NCBI RefSeq assembly: GCF_028747805.1 | Contig: NZ_CP114887.1 | Coordinates: 3,204,001 to 3,268,000 of the forward strand | DNA from: Solibacillus daqui | GTDB lineage: Bacteria > Bacillota > Bacilli > Bacillales_A > Planococcaceae | Reading direction: 5' to 3' | Length of the DNA: 64,000 nt | Shown: in pieces, positions 9,900 through 18,124 of the stretch | Position numbering within the stretch: position 1 is the first letter of the stretch | Layout of the letters: every line of letters begins with the position of its first letter | Notes under the pieces: model-generated | Database searches by the model: none | The model's input: only the letters and a program-made list of their open reading frames with translations | What the model was told of the DNA's origin: nothing | Made by a program: the position numbers and the translations under genes

Positions 9900-10658
9900 A
9901 TGAATACAATTGTGAGCGCTGAACATATAGTAAAATCCTTTGGTGAGGGCAATGAAATACGGAATGTTTTAGACGAAGTATCCGTTGAAATAAATAAAAG
10001 CGAGTTTGTCGCGATAATGGGTCCATCAGGATCAGGAAAATCCACATTAATGTTTGCACTAAGCGGAACAGATTTCGTTAATAGTGGAAAAGTCATTTTT
10101 GACAACAAAGATTTATCTGAGATAAACGAGGAAAAACTTTCTGATATACGTCGATTAAAAATGGGCTTTGTTTTTCAACATCCTACATTACTCAAGAACC
10201 TGAATATTCTAGATAACATTATTCTTCCAGCAATCCATGGCGATCGAAAAAATGCCGAAAAAATTATAAAGAAGGCACGTGTGCTTATGAAAAAAGTCGG
10301 TATTTCTGAGCTTGAAGCACGTGATATTACACAGGTTTCAGGAGGTCAACTTCAACGTGCAGGTATTTGCCGAGCACTAATGAATAATCCAAAAATCATT
10401 TTCGGTGATGAGCCTACCGGTGCGCTTAATTCTAAATCTGCCGAGGAGATAATGGACCTATTTTCTGAAATCAACGCAGAAGGTACGACCATCATGCTCG
10501 TGACTCACGATGCAAAGGTTGCAGCGCGAACAGAGCGAGTTCTATTTATGCGGGATGGAAAAATTGTGAATGAAATGAAGCTACCGAAGTTTGATGGAAC
10601 TAATATTGATGAGAGAGTTGAAAAAATAATCGTTAAAATGCGGGAAATTGGGGTATAA
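9900..10658 (+). CDS. ABC transporter ATP-binding protein, MacB/LolD-like
   Basis: A 252-residue ATPase that powers the permease encoded just upstream (4-nt gap, one operon). Motifs seen are Walker A GPSGSGKST (about 40), the Q-loop F-Q-H-P, the signature SGGQLQRAGICRAL (about 146), Walker B IIFGDEPTGAL (about 165) and the H-loop V-T-H-D. The DEPTGAL form is typical of the MacB/LolD/FtsE subfamily that works with FtsX-type permeases. A short C-terminal tail after residue 220 is extra compared with minimal members. Confidence 0.9.
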   Translation: MNTIVSAEHIVKSFGEGNEIRNVLDEVSVEINKSEFVAIMGPSGSGKSTLMFALSGTDFVNSGKVIFDNKDLSEINEEKLSDIRRLKMGFVFQHPTLLKNLNILDNIILPAIHGDRKNAEKIIKKARVLMKKVGISELEARDITQVSGGQLQRAGICRALMNNPKIIFGDEPTGALNSKSAEEIMDLFSEINAEGTTIMLVTHDAKVAARTERVLFMRDGKIVNEMKLPKFDGTNIDERVEKIIVKMREIGV

Positions 10659-10739
10659 AGACTATATAAATAAAATAATGCACCCAATGCAAAAATTTCA
10701 CCCTTGTGTGCATACTCTCTAGAAAAGGATTCGATTCTA

Positions 10740-11267
10740 TTGAAAGAAATTTTACTCATATTACTACTTCAACTTATATATGTCCCGTTATTTACGCTTC
10801 GTACGATATTCCTTGTTAAGAATATTACGATGCTCGCAGCACTCATTGGAATTGTAGAAATGCTAATTTATGTGTTTGGTCTTTCGCTCGTATTCAGTGG
10901 GGATCAAGGATTTCTCGCAATGGTCGTTTATGCAGTCGGGTTTGGTCTTGGAATTATTATCGGAACGCGCATCGAGCAAAAGCTTGCGATTGGCTATATT
11001 TACGTAACGATTAATACGCAAAGTCGTAATGAGCAATTGATCAAGGTAATTCGCGAAGAAGGTTTTGCAGTCACAACTTATATTGGCGAAGGACGCGACA
11101 GTCAACGTTTTAAATACGAAATCTTAACGAAACGTAACCGTGAGAAAGAATTATTTATGCTTGTCGAACACCATGAACCGAGTGCCTTTATTATTTCCTA
11201 TGAGCCAAAGTCATTCAAAGGTGGATTTTTAGTCAAACGTATGAAGCAACATAAGAAACATCAATAG
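10740..11267 (+). CDS. UPF0316 / DUF2179 membrane protein
   Basis: I start this at TTG 10740 (175 residues), where AAAAGGA lies about 10 nt upstream, giving (M)KEILLILLLQLIYVPLF, the normal start of the family. The upstream ATG at 10704 would add 12 unrelated residues. There are three N-terminal membrane helices (about 3-22, 30-50, 55-75), then a soluble DUF2179 domain with E-E-G-F-A-V-T-x-x-x-G-E-G (nucleotide-like alpha/beta fold) and an S-F-K-G-G near the end. DUF2179 domains bind c-di-AMP or related nucleotides in some characterised YitT-type relatives; that role here is inferred. Confidence 0.8.
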   Translation: MKEILLILLLQLIYVPLFTLRTIFLVKNITMLAALIGIVEMLIYVFGLSLVFSGDQGFLAMVVYAVGFGLGIIIGTRIEQKLAIGYIYVTINTQSRNEQLIKVIREEGFAVTTYIGEGRDSQRFKYEILTKRNREKELFMLVEHHEPSAFIISYEPKSFKGGFLVKRMKQHKKHQ

Positions 11268-11279
11268 CAAGTACTCCCT

Positions 11280-11313
11280 AAACTTAGTGTCAGCCATTGC
11301 ACTAAGTTTTTTC
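11280..11313. terminator. Terminator between UPF0316 and the convergent ROK gene
   Basis: AAACTTAGTG (11280-11289) pairs with CACTAAGTTT (11300-11309) and is followed by TTTTC. 11314-11489 shows no convincing gene. Confidence 0.8.
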
Positions 11314-11489
11314 TTTTGAATCTTGATGCCATTGTTGGTTTTGCCACTGTTTCAGTAGGTGCAAATATTGGAATCATGAGTGCTTACAAAAGAAGAGCTC
11401 TACACAGTCTTTGCCATGTAAAGCCCTTCCTCTATTTTAATATCGTAATTAATTCTTATAATTGTTCATACAACTGATGCATTACAGTA

Positions 11490-12365
11490 TTATTTTGCTG
11501 CTGCACCAAAAAGTCCTGCTTCCCCTTTATTAAGACTACTTTCAATAATTTGTTCCTTCTCTGCAAAAGGTGTTTCAGCAAAACTTTGTTGTAATAGTAA
11601 TTTTAGTTGTTCTATCACTTTAGGGTGATGATTGAAAAAACCGCCCCCCAAAACGATACAATGTGGGTCGAGCAATAGAATCATTTGGTGCAATTGTTTT
11701 ACCATTGCTTGAATTAATGGCTCTAAAATTGTCCCAACTATCGCATTACCTTGATAGTAAAGTTCCATCATTTCTTTCAGTGTAATTTCAGGATTCCCCA
11801 GTAAATCCCTTCCTACTTTCTCAATTGTCGGCCCAGCTACCGTTTGTTCTAAAGTACGCCCTTCACTATCTAAAATATGAAAACCTATTTCGCCAGCTAA
11901 TCCAGTTCCTCTAAGAAACTCACCATTTACGATCGTACAGCAAGAAATACCTGTACTCAATGTTACATAAACCATAGTTTCCTTAGAAAATGACCTAGCA
12001 CAATACTCTCCCCAGGTAGCCATGTATACATCGTTATCCATTTTAACTTCGGCTTTATGAAACACCTCTGCTAAACAATCACAAATAGGAAAGTTAGCCC
12101 AAGGGATGTTATTTTGGTAAACGGCTATGCCTTTTTCGATATCTACAATACCCGGTAAACCGATACTTACTTTGGAAATTTCATCAAATGAAATAGCCTT
12201 TTCTGTACAAAGTTGTTCAAAACTTTTCACTAAACTTTGATATAACGCCTCTCGACTGGAAGTATCACTAGGAACCTCTAGTTTAGACATTAATTGTTGC
12301 TCTTTATTAAAAATAGCTGTTGCTAATTTTGTTCCACCAACATCTGCTACTAATGTATAACTCAT
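11490..12365 (-). CDS. ROK family sugar kinase, probable amino-sugar kinase
   Basis: 291 residues, last gene of the sugar operon. The N-terminal ATP-phosphate loop ADVGGTKLATAIF and the catalytic D-N-D-V-Y-M-A region (about 108) are intact, as is a late GGGFFNH motif, so an active sugar 6-kinase is likely. The usual ROK zinc site (H plus C-x-C-G-x-x-G-C) is absent: after G-F-H the chain reads directly through GRTLEQTVAG. Because the operon imports sugar by an ABC system with no PTS, this kinase would supply the 6-phosphate, most simply GalNAc-6-P; glucokinase activity is an alternative. The ribosome site GGCGGTGA is well placed. It lies 16 nt from the SIS gene. Confidence 0.75.
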   Translation of the reverse strand: MSYTLVADVGGTKLATAIFNKEQQLMSKLEVPSDTSSREALYQSLVKSFEQLCTEKAISFDEISKVSIGLPGIVDIEKGIAVYQNNIPWANFPICDCLAEVFHKAEVKMDNDVYMATWGEYCARSFSKETMVYVTLSTGISCCTIVNGEFLRGTGLAGEIGFHILDSEGRTLEQTVAGPTIEKVGRDLLGNPEITLKEMMELYYQGNAIVGTILEPLIQAMVKQLHQMILLLDPHCIVLGGGFFNHHPKVIEQLKLLLQQSFAETPFAEKEQIIESSLNKGEAGLFGAAAK

Positions 12366-12381
12366 CCGTTCACCGCCTATT

Positions 12382-13398
12382 TTAAGATAGGTTTACAACC
12401 TGTGTTAAGTTACGTGGTTTATCAGGATCAAAACCTTTAAAGATCGCACGTTGGTATGCTAGTAGTTGGAAATATGGTACTACCTCCACTAGGCGATTTA
12501 AGTCATCCAAATTATCCGAAAGCTTAATAATTACATCTGCTTCTAATTGCTCAGATGCAACACCGATTACAACAACAATTCCACCAAGCTTTTGAATATC
12601 TTTAATTAATGCTTGATCGAAGTTTTGTGTTTCCTTTTGAGTAAATAAGATAATCACAGTTTCATTATCTACAATAGAAATTGGACCATGTCGGAATTCT
12701 AAATTAGAATAACTTTCACATTCCGTTTGCGTCATTTCCTTAAGCTTTAATGTTGCTTCTTTAGCCAGGCCATTATATGCTCCTGACCCTAAAAAGATAA
12801 AACGTGTTTTGTTTTTGTCCTCTGTTACTTGCTTTAATGGCTCTCCATTTTCTAAAGCTACTTTTACAAGTGCTGGAATTTTTTCTAATTGGTCCATTAA
12901 ATCTGACCGCTCGCTTTTCTTTGCTGCATACAATTGTAGGGCATAGAGCATATTCGAAAATGATTGAGTCATGACAACACTTTTTTCTGAAATATGATCT
13001 AGTGCGATCACTTCATCTGCTGCATTAGCCATTGGTGTATTCCCGTTACATGTTACAGCCATTGATCGTATATTTTTATCACCCTTCAAATGCTCTAACG
13101 CCATAATAATTTCTGAAGTTGTTCCTGAGCGTGAAATACCGATTAGATTATATTTTTTATTAGGTAAAATATGTGTATCTTTGTGTAAAAACAATTCAGA
13201 TGCAGGTACTGCCACAGCAATTTTCCCAGTTGCAGATTGATAATAACGTGCCGCTGCAATTGCTAAATAAAATGATGTTCCGCATCCTGTAAACAGTGTA
13301 ATGTCAACTTCTATATCATTAAATGTCTGCGCTTGAACAATCTCTCTCGTTTTTTCTAACTTTTCTGCTTGAGTCATAATCTCATTATATGTGTACAT
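12382..13398 (-). CDS. agaS: SIS-domain sugar-phosphate isomerase/deaminase, AgaS-like
   Basis: 338 residues from ATG 13398 (AGGAG is 8 nt upstream; the ATG two codons earlier sits too close to it). It has two SIS domains: the first with FTGCGTSFYLA (about 38) and ISRSGTTSE (about 91), the second with LGSGAYNGLAKEATLK (about 203) and the E-F-R-H-G-P motif (about 232) that marks GlmS/AgaS-type enzymes. AgaS converts galactosamine-6-P to tagatose-6-P with loss of ammonia. The adjacent tagatose-type kinase and aldolase genes favour this over glucosamine-6-P deaminase or fructoselysine deglycase. The family is usually about 380 aa, so this is a compact member. The gene before it ends 10 nt upstream. 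Confidence 0.75.
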   Translation of the reverse strand: MYTYNEIMTQAEKLEKTREIVQAQTFNDIEVDITLFTGCGTSFYLAIAAARYYQSATGKIAVAVPASELFLHKDTHILPNKKYNLIGISRSGTTSEIIMALEHLKGDKNIRSMAVTCNGNTPMANAADEVIALDHISEKSVVMTQSFSNMLYALQLYAAKKSERSDLMDQLEKIPALVKVALENGEPLKQVTEDKNKTRFIFLGSGAYNGLAKEATLKLKEMTQTECESYSNLEFRHGPISIVDNETVIILFTQKETQNFDQALIKDIQKLGGIVVVIGVASEQLEADVIIKLSDNLDDLNRLVEVVPYFQLLAYQRAIFKGFDPDKPRNLTQVVNLS

Positions 13399-13408
13399 AA
13401 TCATGCTC

Positions 13409-14347
13409 CTATTTCTCTTTAATATTTGTAACTTGTAGCTCTTTTAGTAAGCGTTCAACTGATTCCTTTTGTACTTTCGCAATTTCTTTCTCTCCAGCAT
13501 TCACGGAACCACAAGCAACCGCCCATCTGTACGCTTCTTCATCGCTGGCGCCTTGAGATAGTTTAAAGATTAATCCCGCTAAAAAAGCATCACCGCTACC
13601 AACTGTATTTACTACATTTATTTTTGGGGCATTTACTTGATAAATACCCGTAGAATTAATAAATAAAGCACCTTTTTCCCCTAATGAAAAACATACATGC
13701 TCAATCCCTAAATCTCGTAGCTTTTCACCAGCTTGAATAAGATCTTCTTGCTTCTCTACTGGCTTTCCAATCAATTGACTAATTTCGTCTTCATTCGGCT
13801 TAATGGCAAATGGAATTGCTTCAATACCTTGCTTTAATGCCTCTCCACTCGTATCAAGGGCGACACGAACACCTTTTTGTTTTAAGTGATGAATAATCGT
13901 TGCATACGCATTTGATGGTAGCCCTTTCGGTAGGCTGCCAGAAAGTACTAAATATTCCGAACTTTCCGCTTGAACTTCAACCCATCGCAACATTTCTTTC
14001 CATTCATGCGGCTGTATTGTCGGACCCTCTTCTAAAAGTTCAGTCATTTCCTTTGTTTGGTAGTCTGTCACAGTTAGACAAATCCGACTTTCGCCTTCTA
14101 TTTGTATAAAACTTGTTGGCAGTCTCTGTTCTTGAAGAGATACTTTAATTTTTTCTCCATTTAATCCACCAATAAATCCACCGATTAATACATCTCCATC
14201 AAGTGCTTTAATAACACGTGCAACATTTATCCCTTTTCCGCCACCTTGTTGAAATTTCTGCATTACACGATTTGTTTGACCCATTACGAAAGAATTCATT
14301 TCATAAACTTGGTCAATCGCAGCATTTAATGTAACAGTTGTTATCAT
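13409..14347 (-). CDS. PfkB-family hexose-phosphate kinase (tagatose-6-P / fructose-1-P kinase type)
   Basis: 312 residues of the ribokinase fold with the N-terminal GGGKGINVARVI (about 35), S-G-S-L-P-K-G (about 135) and the catalytic V-G-S-G-D-A-F-L-A-G (about 248) with its aspartate. The family contains LacC (tagatose-6-P kinase) and FruK (1-phosphofructokinase), which cannot be told apart by eye. Context between a GatY-like aldolase and an AgaS-like SIS enzyme supports tagatose-6-P to tagatose-1,6-bisphosphate. The start overlaps the aldolase stop as ATGA, a translational-coupling arrangement. Confidence 0.8.
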   Translation of the reverse strand: MITTVTLNAAIDQVYEMNSFVMGQTNRVMQKFQQGGGKGINVARVIKALDGDVLIGGFIGGLNGEKIKVSLQEQRLPTSFIQIEGESRICLTVTDYQTKEMTELLEEGPTIQPHEWKEMLRWVEVQAESSEYLVLSGSLPKGLPSNAYATIIHHLKQKGVRVALDTSGEALKQGIEAIPFAIKPNEDEISQLIGKPVEKQEDLIQAGEKLRDLGIEHVCFSLGEKGALFINSTGIYQVNAPKINVVNTVGSGDAFLAGLIFKLSQGASDEEAYRWAVACGSVNAGEKEIAKVQKESVERLLKELQVTNIKEK

Positions 14348-15186
14348 TTTTGTAACATCACAATCTTTTGTTCTACTAACTTAATAATTGCTTCACGTGC
14401 TGGAAGGAAATACTTTCTTGGATCGTTCTCATTTGGATTTTCTATGAAGAATGCTCTTAGTTGTTCAGCAAATAAATCTTTTAGTTCTGTTGAGAAATTG
14501 ACCTTTGCAATTCCATAATTCAAAGACTTACGTACACTCTCTTCTGATACACCAGAAGCTCCGTGCATTACTAATGGAACATTTGTCACACGATGAATTT
14601 GTTCTAATAATTCAAATTGAAGTTTCGGTTCTTGTTTATATTTCCCATGTGCTGTACCAAATGCCGGGGCAAATGATTGGATTCCTGTTTCCTTAACAAA
14701 ACGTTCAGCTAAATGCGGGTCTGTGAAGAAGGCATTTTTTTCATCAACAACTAGGTCATCTTCTACACCACCAATTGTTCCTAGCTCTGCTTCTACAGGT
14801 ACATTTATTGCACTCGCAACCTCTACTACCTTTTTAACAAGGTTTATATTTTCTTCAAAAGGTAATTTTGAACCGTCAATCATCACAGACGTATAACCTG
14901 CTCGTAAACATTCCATAACGACTTTTAATGATTCACCATGATCCAAATGTAAGGCTACTGGTACTTTTGCTTGTTCAGCTGCCGCCTTGGCAAGTGCTAT
15001 CATATACGGCATTCCAACATATTGATACGTACTAGAGGTCGTTTGTAAAATAACTGGTGCCCCTTCTTTTTCTGCTCCTGCAATAATCGCTTTAATAATT
15101 TCTAAATTATGCGCTCCAAAAGCACCAATGGCATAATTATTTTGGTAAGCATCCGCTAACATTTCTTTCGTCGTTACTAATGGCAT
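14344..15186 (-). CDS. Class II aldolase, tagatose-1,6-bisphosphate type
   Basis: 280 residues, Zn-dependent TIM-barrel aldolase that would split tagatose-1,6-bisphosphate to DHAP and glyceraldehyde-3-P. Seen are the zinc ligands H-L-D-H-G (about 80), SVMIDGS (about 104), EAELGTIGG (about 134), F-G-T-A-H-G (about 180), H-G-A-S-G (about 208) and KVNFSTELK (about 230). The last motif is closer to the GatY/KbaY form than to the N-I-D-T-D of fructose-bisphosphate aldolase. GGAGG precedes the ATG. A GGTATAACTAAA sequence upstream (15212-15225) may be a site for the neighbouring GntR regulator. Confidence 0.85.
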   Translation of the reverse strand: MPLVTTKEMLADAYQNNYAIGAFGAHNLEIIKAIIAGAEKEGAPVILQTTSSTYQYVGMPYMIALAKAAAEQAKVPVALHLDHGESLKVVMECLRAGYTSVMIDGSKLPFEENINLVKKVVEVASAINVPVEAELGTIGGVEDDLVVDEKNAFFTDPHLAERFVKETGIQSFAPAFGTAHGKYKQEPKLQFELLEQIHRVTNVPLVMHGASGVSEESVRKSLNYGIAKVNFSTELKDLFAEQLRAFFIENPNENDPRKYFLPAREAIIKLVEQKIVMLQK

Positions 15187-15258
15187 AATAAGCTTCCTCC
15201 AAGTTTGGGTTGTTGGTATAACTAAAGTTAAAAAAATTTACAGGACATCTCAATGAAT

Positions 15259-15990
15259 TCAATTTAGTTCAGTATAGAATCTACAACGGTCGCCTCTCAC
15301 GATCGAAATGCAAAATTCCACTGGTTTTCCTAATGTATCAAATGCGGTACGTTCTAATAATAAAGCTGGTTTGCCTGTTTCTGTTTTCAGGAAACGAGCC
15401 TCTTCTTCCTTAATAAGGACTGGCTCAAATGCTTCCTTTGCTCTCACAACACTAATGTTAAATCGTTGTGCTAATAAGCTATACAAAGAGGAGGAACTAA
15501 CCTCTTGTAATAATTCACTATCATTAATAATACTTTTCGGTAAAAAAGAAGATTCCAATACAATTGGTTCATTATCTGCAAAGCGCAGTCGTTTTATTTC
15601 AATGACCTGCTCATCTTCCTGTAATTCAAGGGCATTTTTTACTTTAGTCGACGGATATAGTTCCTGAATGACGAGTACTTCATCTCGTGGGTTTAACCCC
15701 TTTTCCTGTAACACTCGGCTAAAACTATAAAAGCCACTGAGTGATTGTTCGAATCTTGGTTTAGAAACGAACGTGCCTTTTCCTTGAATTCTGTATAATT
15801 TCCCCTCTTGTACTAAGTCCTCAATTGCTTTTTTTACTGTATTACGGCTAACATGGAATATTTCCATCAGTTGATTTTCAGAGTCAATTTTATCCTCTGG
15901 CTTCCACTCACCCGATTGAATTTTAGTAGATAACCTTTGTTTCAACTGATGATACAATGGTATTACACTAGCTTGATCTAATGGTTTCAT
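15259..15990 (-). CDS. GntR-family regulator with UTRA effector domain
   Basis: 243 residues: an N-terminal winged helix (about 10-75, with VSRNTVKKAIEDLVQEGKLYRIQGKGTFV) and a UTRA domain (about 95-240) that binds small ligands, commonly amino-sugar phosphates (NagR/DasR/AgaR-like). It lies inside the sugar operon, so it is the expected local regulator. It has its own likely promoter: on the minus strand TATAAT (16029-16024) is embedded in the dyad GGGTAT-N10-ATACCC (16011-16032), consistent with autoregulation. AAAGGATG is the ribosome site. Confidence 0.85.
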   Translation of the reverse strand: MKPLDQASVIPLYHQLKQRLSTKIQSGEWKPEDKIDSENQLMEIFHVSRNTVKKAIEDLVQEGKLYRIQGKGTFVSKPRFEQSLSGFYSFSRVLQEKGLNPRDEVLVIQELYPSTKVKNALELQEDEQVIEIKRLRFADNEPIVLESSFLPKSIINDSELLQEVSSSSLYSLLAQRFNISVVRAKEAFEPVLIKEEEARFLKTETGKPALLLERTAFDTLGKPVEFCISIVRGDRCRFYTELN

Positions 15991-16010
15991 CTTTTAATCA
16001 TCCTTTTTTA

Positions 16011-16032
16011 GGGTATTTTAACCATTATACCC
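16011..16032 (-). promoter_or_regulatory. Dyad overlapping the gntR -10 box
   Basis: GGGTAT (16011-16016) and ATACCC (16027-16032) form a dyad with a 10-nt spacer. Read on the minus strand, the right part contains TATAAT, 35 nt before the regulator's start codon. A dyad over a -10 box fits a repressor operator. No good -35 box is visible. Confidence 0.5.
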
Positions 16033-16118
16033 TTTTCCTTTCTTCGGTACGAAATTCCTCACTTCTAAAACATTGATTCGTAATTGATTACTATTGCTTC
16101 CTATTGATGGGTCCATTC

Positions 16119-17300
16119 CTACACTTTTTCAAAAGCGATATTACCTGAGCAGAAGGTTTTTTCAATTTCTCCATCGGCATTCAGCCAAACAATTTCTGCA
16201 TCTTTCCCTACAGCAAGTGAGCCTTTTTGGTCAGCTATCCCTAAATGAGTTGCTTGATTTAAAGAAACGAGATGTGTTTGTTCTATCATGGATAGATGTA
16301 ACCATTCCTCTACATTTTTCCTGGCTTCATTCATATTTAAAACACTCCCCGCTAAAGAGCCTGTTTTCCGTTGTATACAGTGGTTGTCGAATACTTCTAC
16401 TTCTTCTCCACCTAATGTATAAATCCCATCTGGCATTCCTTTTGCACGCATACCATCTGTAATGACAAGCATTCGCGTCAATCCTTTTAATTTGTGAACC
16501 ATTATTAATAAATCTTTGTGGAAATGGATATTATCTGGAATAATTTCCACATAAACTTCTTCATCTAACAGAACTGCACCTACCACACCTGGATCACGGT
16601 GATGGATTCCTCTCATTCCATTGAACAAATGAGTAGCATGTGTGACACCAGCCTTTATGGCACGATTCGTCATGTCATAATCAGCATCAGAATGTCCAAT
16701 CGAAGCAATGACATTTTTATCCGTTAAAGTCTGAAGAAATTCAAAGTTGATATCTTCTTCGGGTGCAAAAGTGACAAGTTTAATGTCTCGATTGGACTTT
16801 TCGTATAAATAATTAAATTGAGTAGCATCCGGCTTTAGTATCGCTCCCTCTGGCTGTGCACCTTTTTTTGAACGGTTAATAAACGGACCTTCAAGATGGA
16901 TACCGATCATTTCAGACACAGCTTCGGGCTGCTCCTTTTTATATAAAGCTAATGCGTCGATAGCTGCTTCTATTTCTACCATTGGACAAGACATCGTCGT
17001 CGCTAAAAATGCTGTTACACCTTCACTTGCCAAGTATTTAGCGATTTTTTCATAACTTTCTATGTCGCCATCCATAAAATCATATCCAACTGCACCATGG
17101 ACATGGATATCAATCATCCCTGGAATAATATACCCTTGCTGCTGACAATCAATAATTTCTTCAGACCCTGCTAGCAATGGGAAATTGTCCATGAAATCAA
17201 TTATTGTAATCTTTTTATCTGTAATTTGTAAAAAACCATTTGTTATAATTCGATCTTCCATTACAATATTTGCATGAATGATATATGTTGTCTTATTCAT
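16119..17300 (-). CDS. nagA: N-acetylglucosamine/galactosamine-6-phosphate deacetylase
   Basis: 393 residues, amidohydrolase fold, removes acetate from the amino-sugar 6-phosphate in the cytoplasm. Motifs are the metal site H-V-H (about 68), the glutamate in GIHLEGPF (about 134), H in SIGHSDADY (about 200), THATHLFNGM (about 222) and the catalytic aspartate in VITDGM (about 280). In a tagatose-pathway operon its substrate is more likely GalNAc-6-P (AgaA role) than GlcNAc-6-P, but the sequence alone does not decide. GAGGTGAC precedes the ATG; the yesL-like stop is 20 nt upstream. Confidence 0.88.
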   Translation of the reverse strand: MNKTTYIIHANIVMEDRIITNGFLQITDKKITIIDFMDNFPLLAGSEEIIDCQQQGYIIPGMIDIHVHGAVGYDFMDGDIESYEKIAKYLASEGVTAFLATTMSCPMVEIEAAIDALALYKKEQPEAVSEMIGIHLEGPFINRSKKGAQPEGAILKPDATQFNYLYEKSNRDIKLVTFAPEEDINFEFLQTLTDKNVIASIGHSDADYDMTNRAIKAGVTHATHLFNGMRGIHHRDPGVVGAVLLDEEVYVEIIPDNIHFHKDLLIMVHKLKGLTRMLVITDGMRAKGMPDGIYTLGGEEVEVFDNHCIQRKTGSLAGSVLNMNEARKNVEEWLHLSMIEQTHLVSLNQATHLGIADQKGSLAVGKDAEIVWLNADGEIEKTFCSGNIAFEKV

Positions 17301-17320
17301 CTTGTCACCTCTTCATCGGT

Positions 17321-17971
17321 TCAATGTGTTTGTGTTGTAACTTCTAATCGACTTTCTGCCTCTGCCTTCTTTTTGAAAATATTAGACGACATCCAAGTTA
17401 AAAATAAAGCTGTTACACTTATACCGAAAAACGGCAATAAGCCAGGTATCCAAGTAAAAATAAGATAGAGGATCGTAAGCCCCACTATTGATCCAATCAT
17501 TTGGAGTGGATATGCAATACTAAATAAAATCGACACGGCAAAGTAACGGAAGTAAGGTAACTCATAGTGAGCGTAAATTTGGAATATGTTTAGCACCATT
17601 ACGCCATATATAATACTAATCGTTATAAATATTGTAAGAGAAATTAAACCCATCATACCCTGGAATGTTGAAATGATTTGAAAGTTAATCGTTAAAAAGT
17701 AACCAACAGCAATTATTATAATTCCAATTTTATTTGATGGAATAAACTCAACTTTATATGTATCCCAGTATGTTTTTACAAGTTGTTTTAAACGGTCTTC
17801 TCCTTGCAATCTTTTACGTAAAGTAGTAAACATCGCAACTGACGCCGGTGTTACTCCAAATAGTACAAGTCCAAGTAATGTTAAACCAATCCACATTAGC
17901 TGCAATACAGCCAGTAAAGTAATCAATTCAACAATCGAGTATAACTTCCCTTTCCACCCTTCAAATGTCAT
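17321..17971 (-). CDS. YesL-like DUF624 membrane protein
   Basis: I start this at ATG 17971 (216 residues), where AAGGAGG lies 8 nt upstream; the longer frame to 18025 runs through a hairpin and has no ribosome site. Five hydrophobic helices are visible (about 18-42, 78-98, 105-128, 145-170, 175-195), with the family-type T-P-A-S-x-A-M-F-T-T-L-R-K segment after the first helix. DUF624 proteins are regularly found in Bacillus and Paenibacillus operons for oligosaccharide uptake with a lipoprotein and two permeases. Their role is unknown, perhaps assembly or accessory to the transporter. Confidence 0.8.
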   Translation of the reverse strand: MTFEGWKGKLYSIVELITLLAVLQLMWIGLTLLGLVLFGVTPASVAMFTTLRKRLQGEDRLKQLVKTYWDTYKVEFIPSNKIGIIIIAVGYFLTINFQIISTFQGMMGLISLTIFITISIIYGVMVLNIFQIYAHYELPYFRYFAVSILFSIAYPLQMIGSIVGLTILYLIFTWIPGLLPFFGISVTALFLTWMSSNIFKKKAEAESRLEVTTQTH

Positions 17972-17998
17972 GTACTTTGCCTCCTTACAATTGAAATT

Positions 17999-18027
17999 AC
18001 ATGCACGACCTATAGAGTCGTGCATGT
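17999..18027 (-). promoter_or_regulatory. Intercistronic hairpin between the lipoprotein and yesL-like genes
   Basis: ACATGCACGAC (17999-18009) pairs perfectly with GTCGTGCATGT (18017-18027), loop 7 nt. It sits in the 153-nt gap after the solute-binding protein stop, where such hairpins often protect or partly terminate mRNA so that the binding protein is made in excess. No long T-run follows, so partial termination or mRNA stabilisation is likelier than a full stop. Confidence 0.6.
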
Positions 18028-18124
18028 CTCATTCACATTCCGTATTAATATAACTTGCTTCATTGGGAGGTCCCCACTTTTGGTGATCAACCATCCATTG
18101 ATTTACTGATAGAGTGGTATTGCA

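Noticed and set aside
11314..11489. Possible membrane-protein fragment (reads like VGFATVSVGANIGIMSAYK)
   Set aside because: Too short, no start and no continuing frame; left as intergenic.
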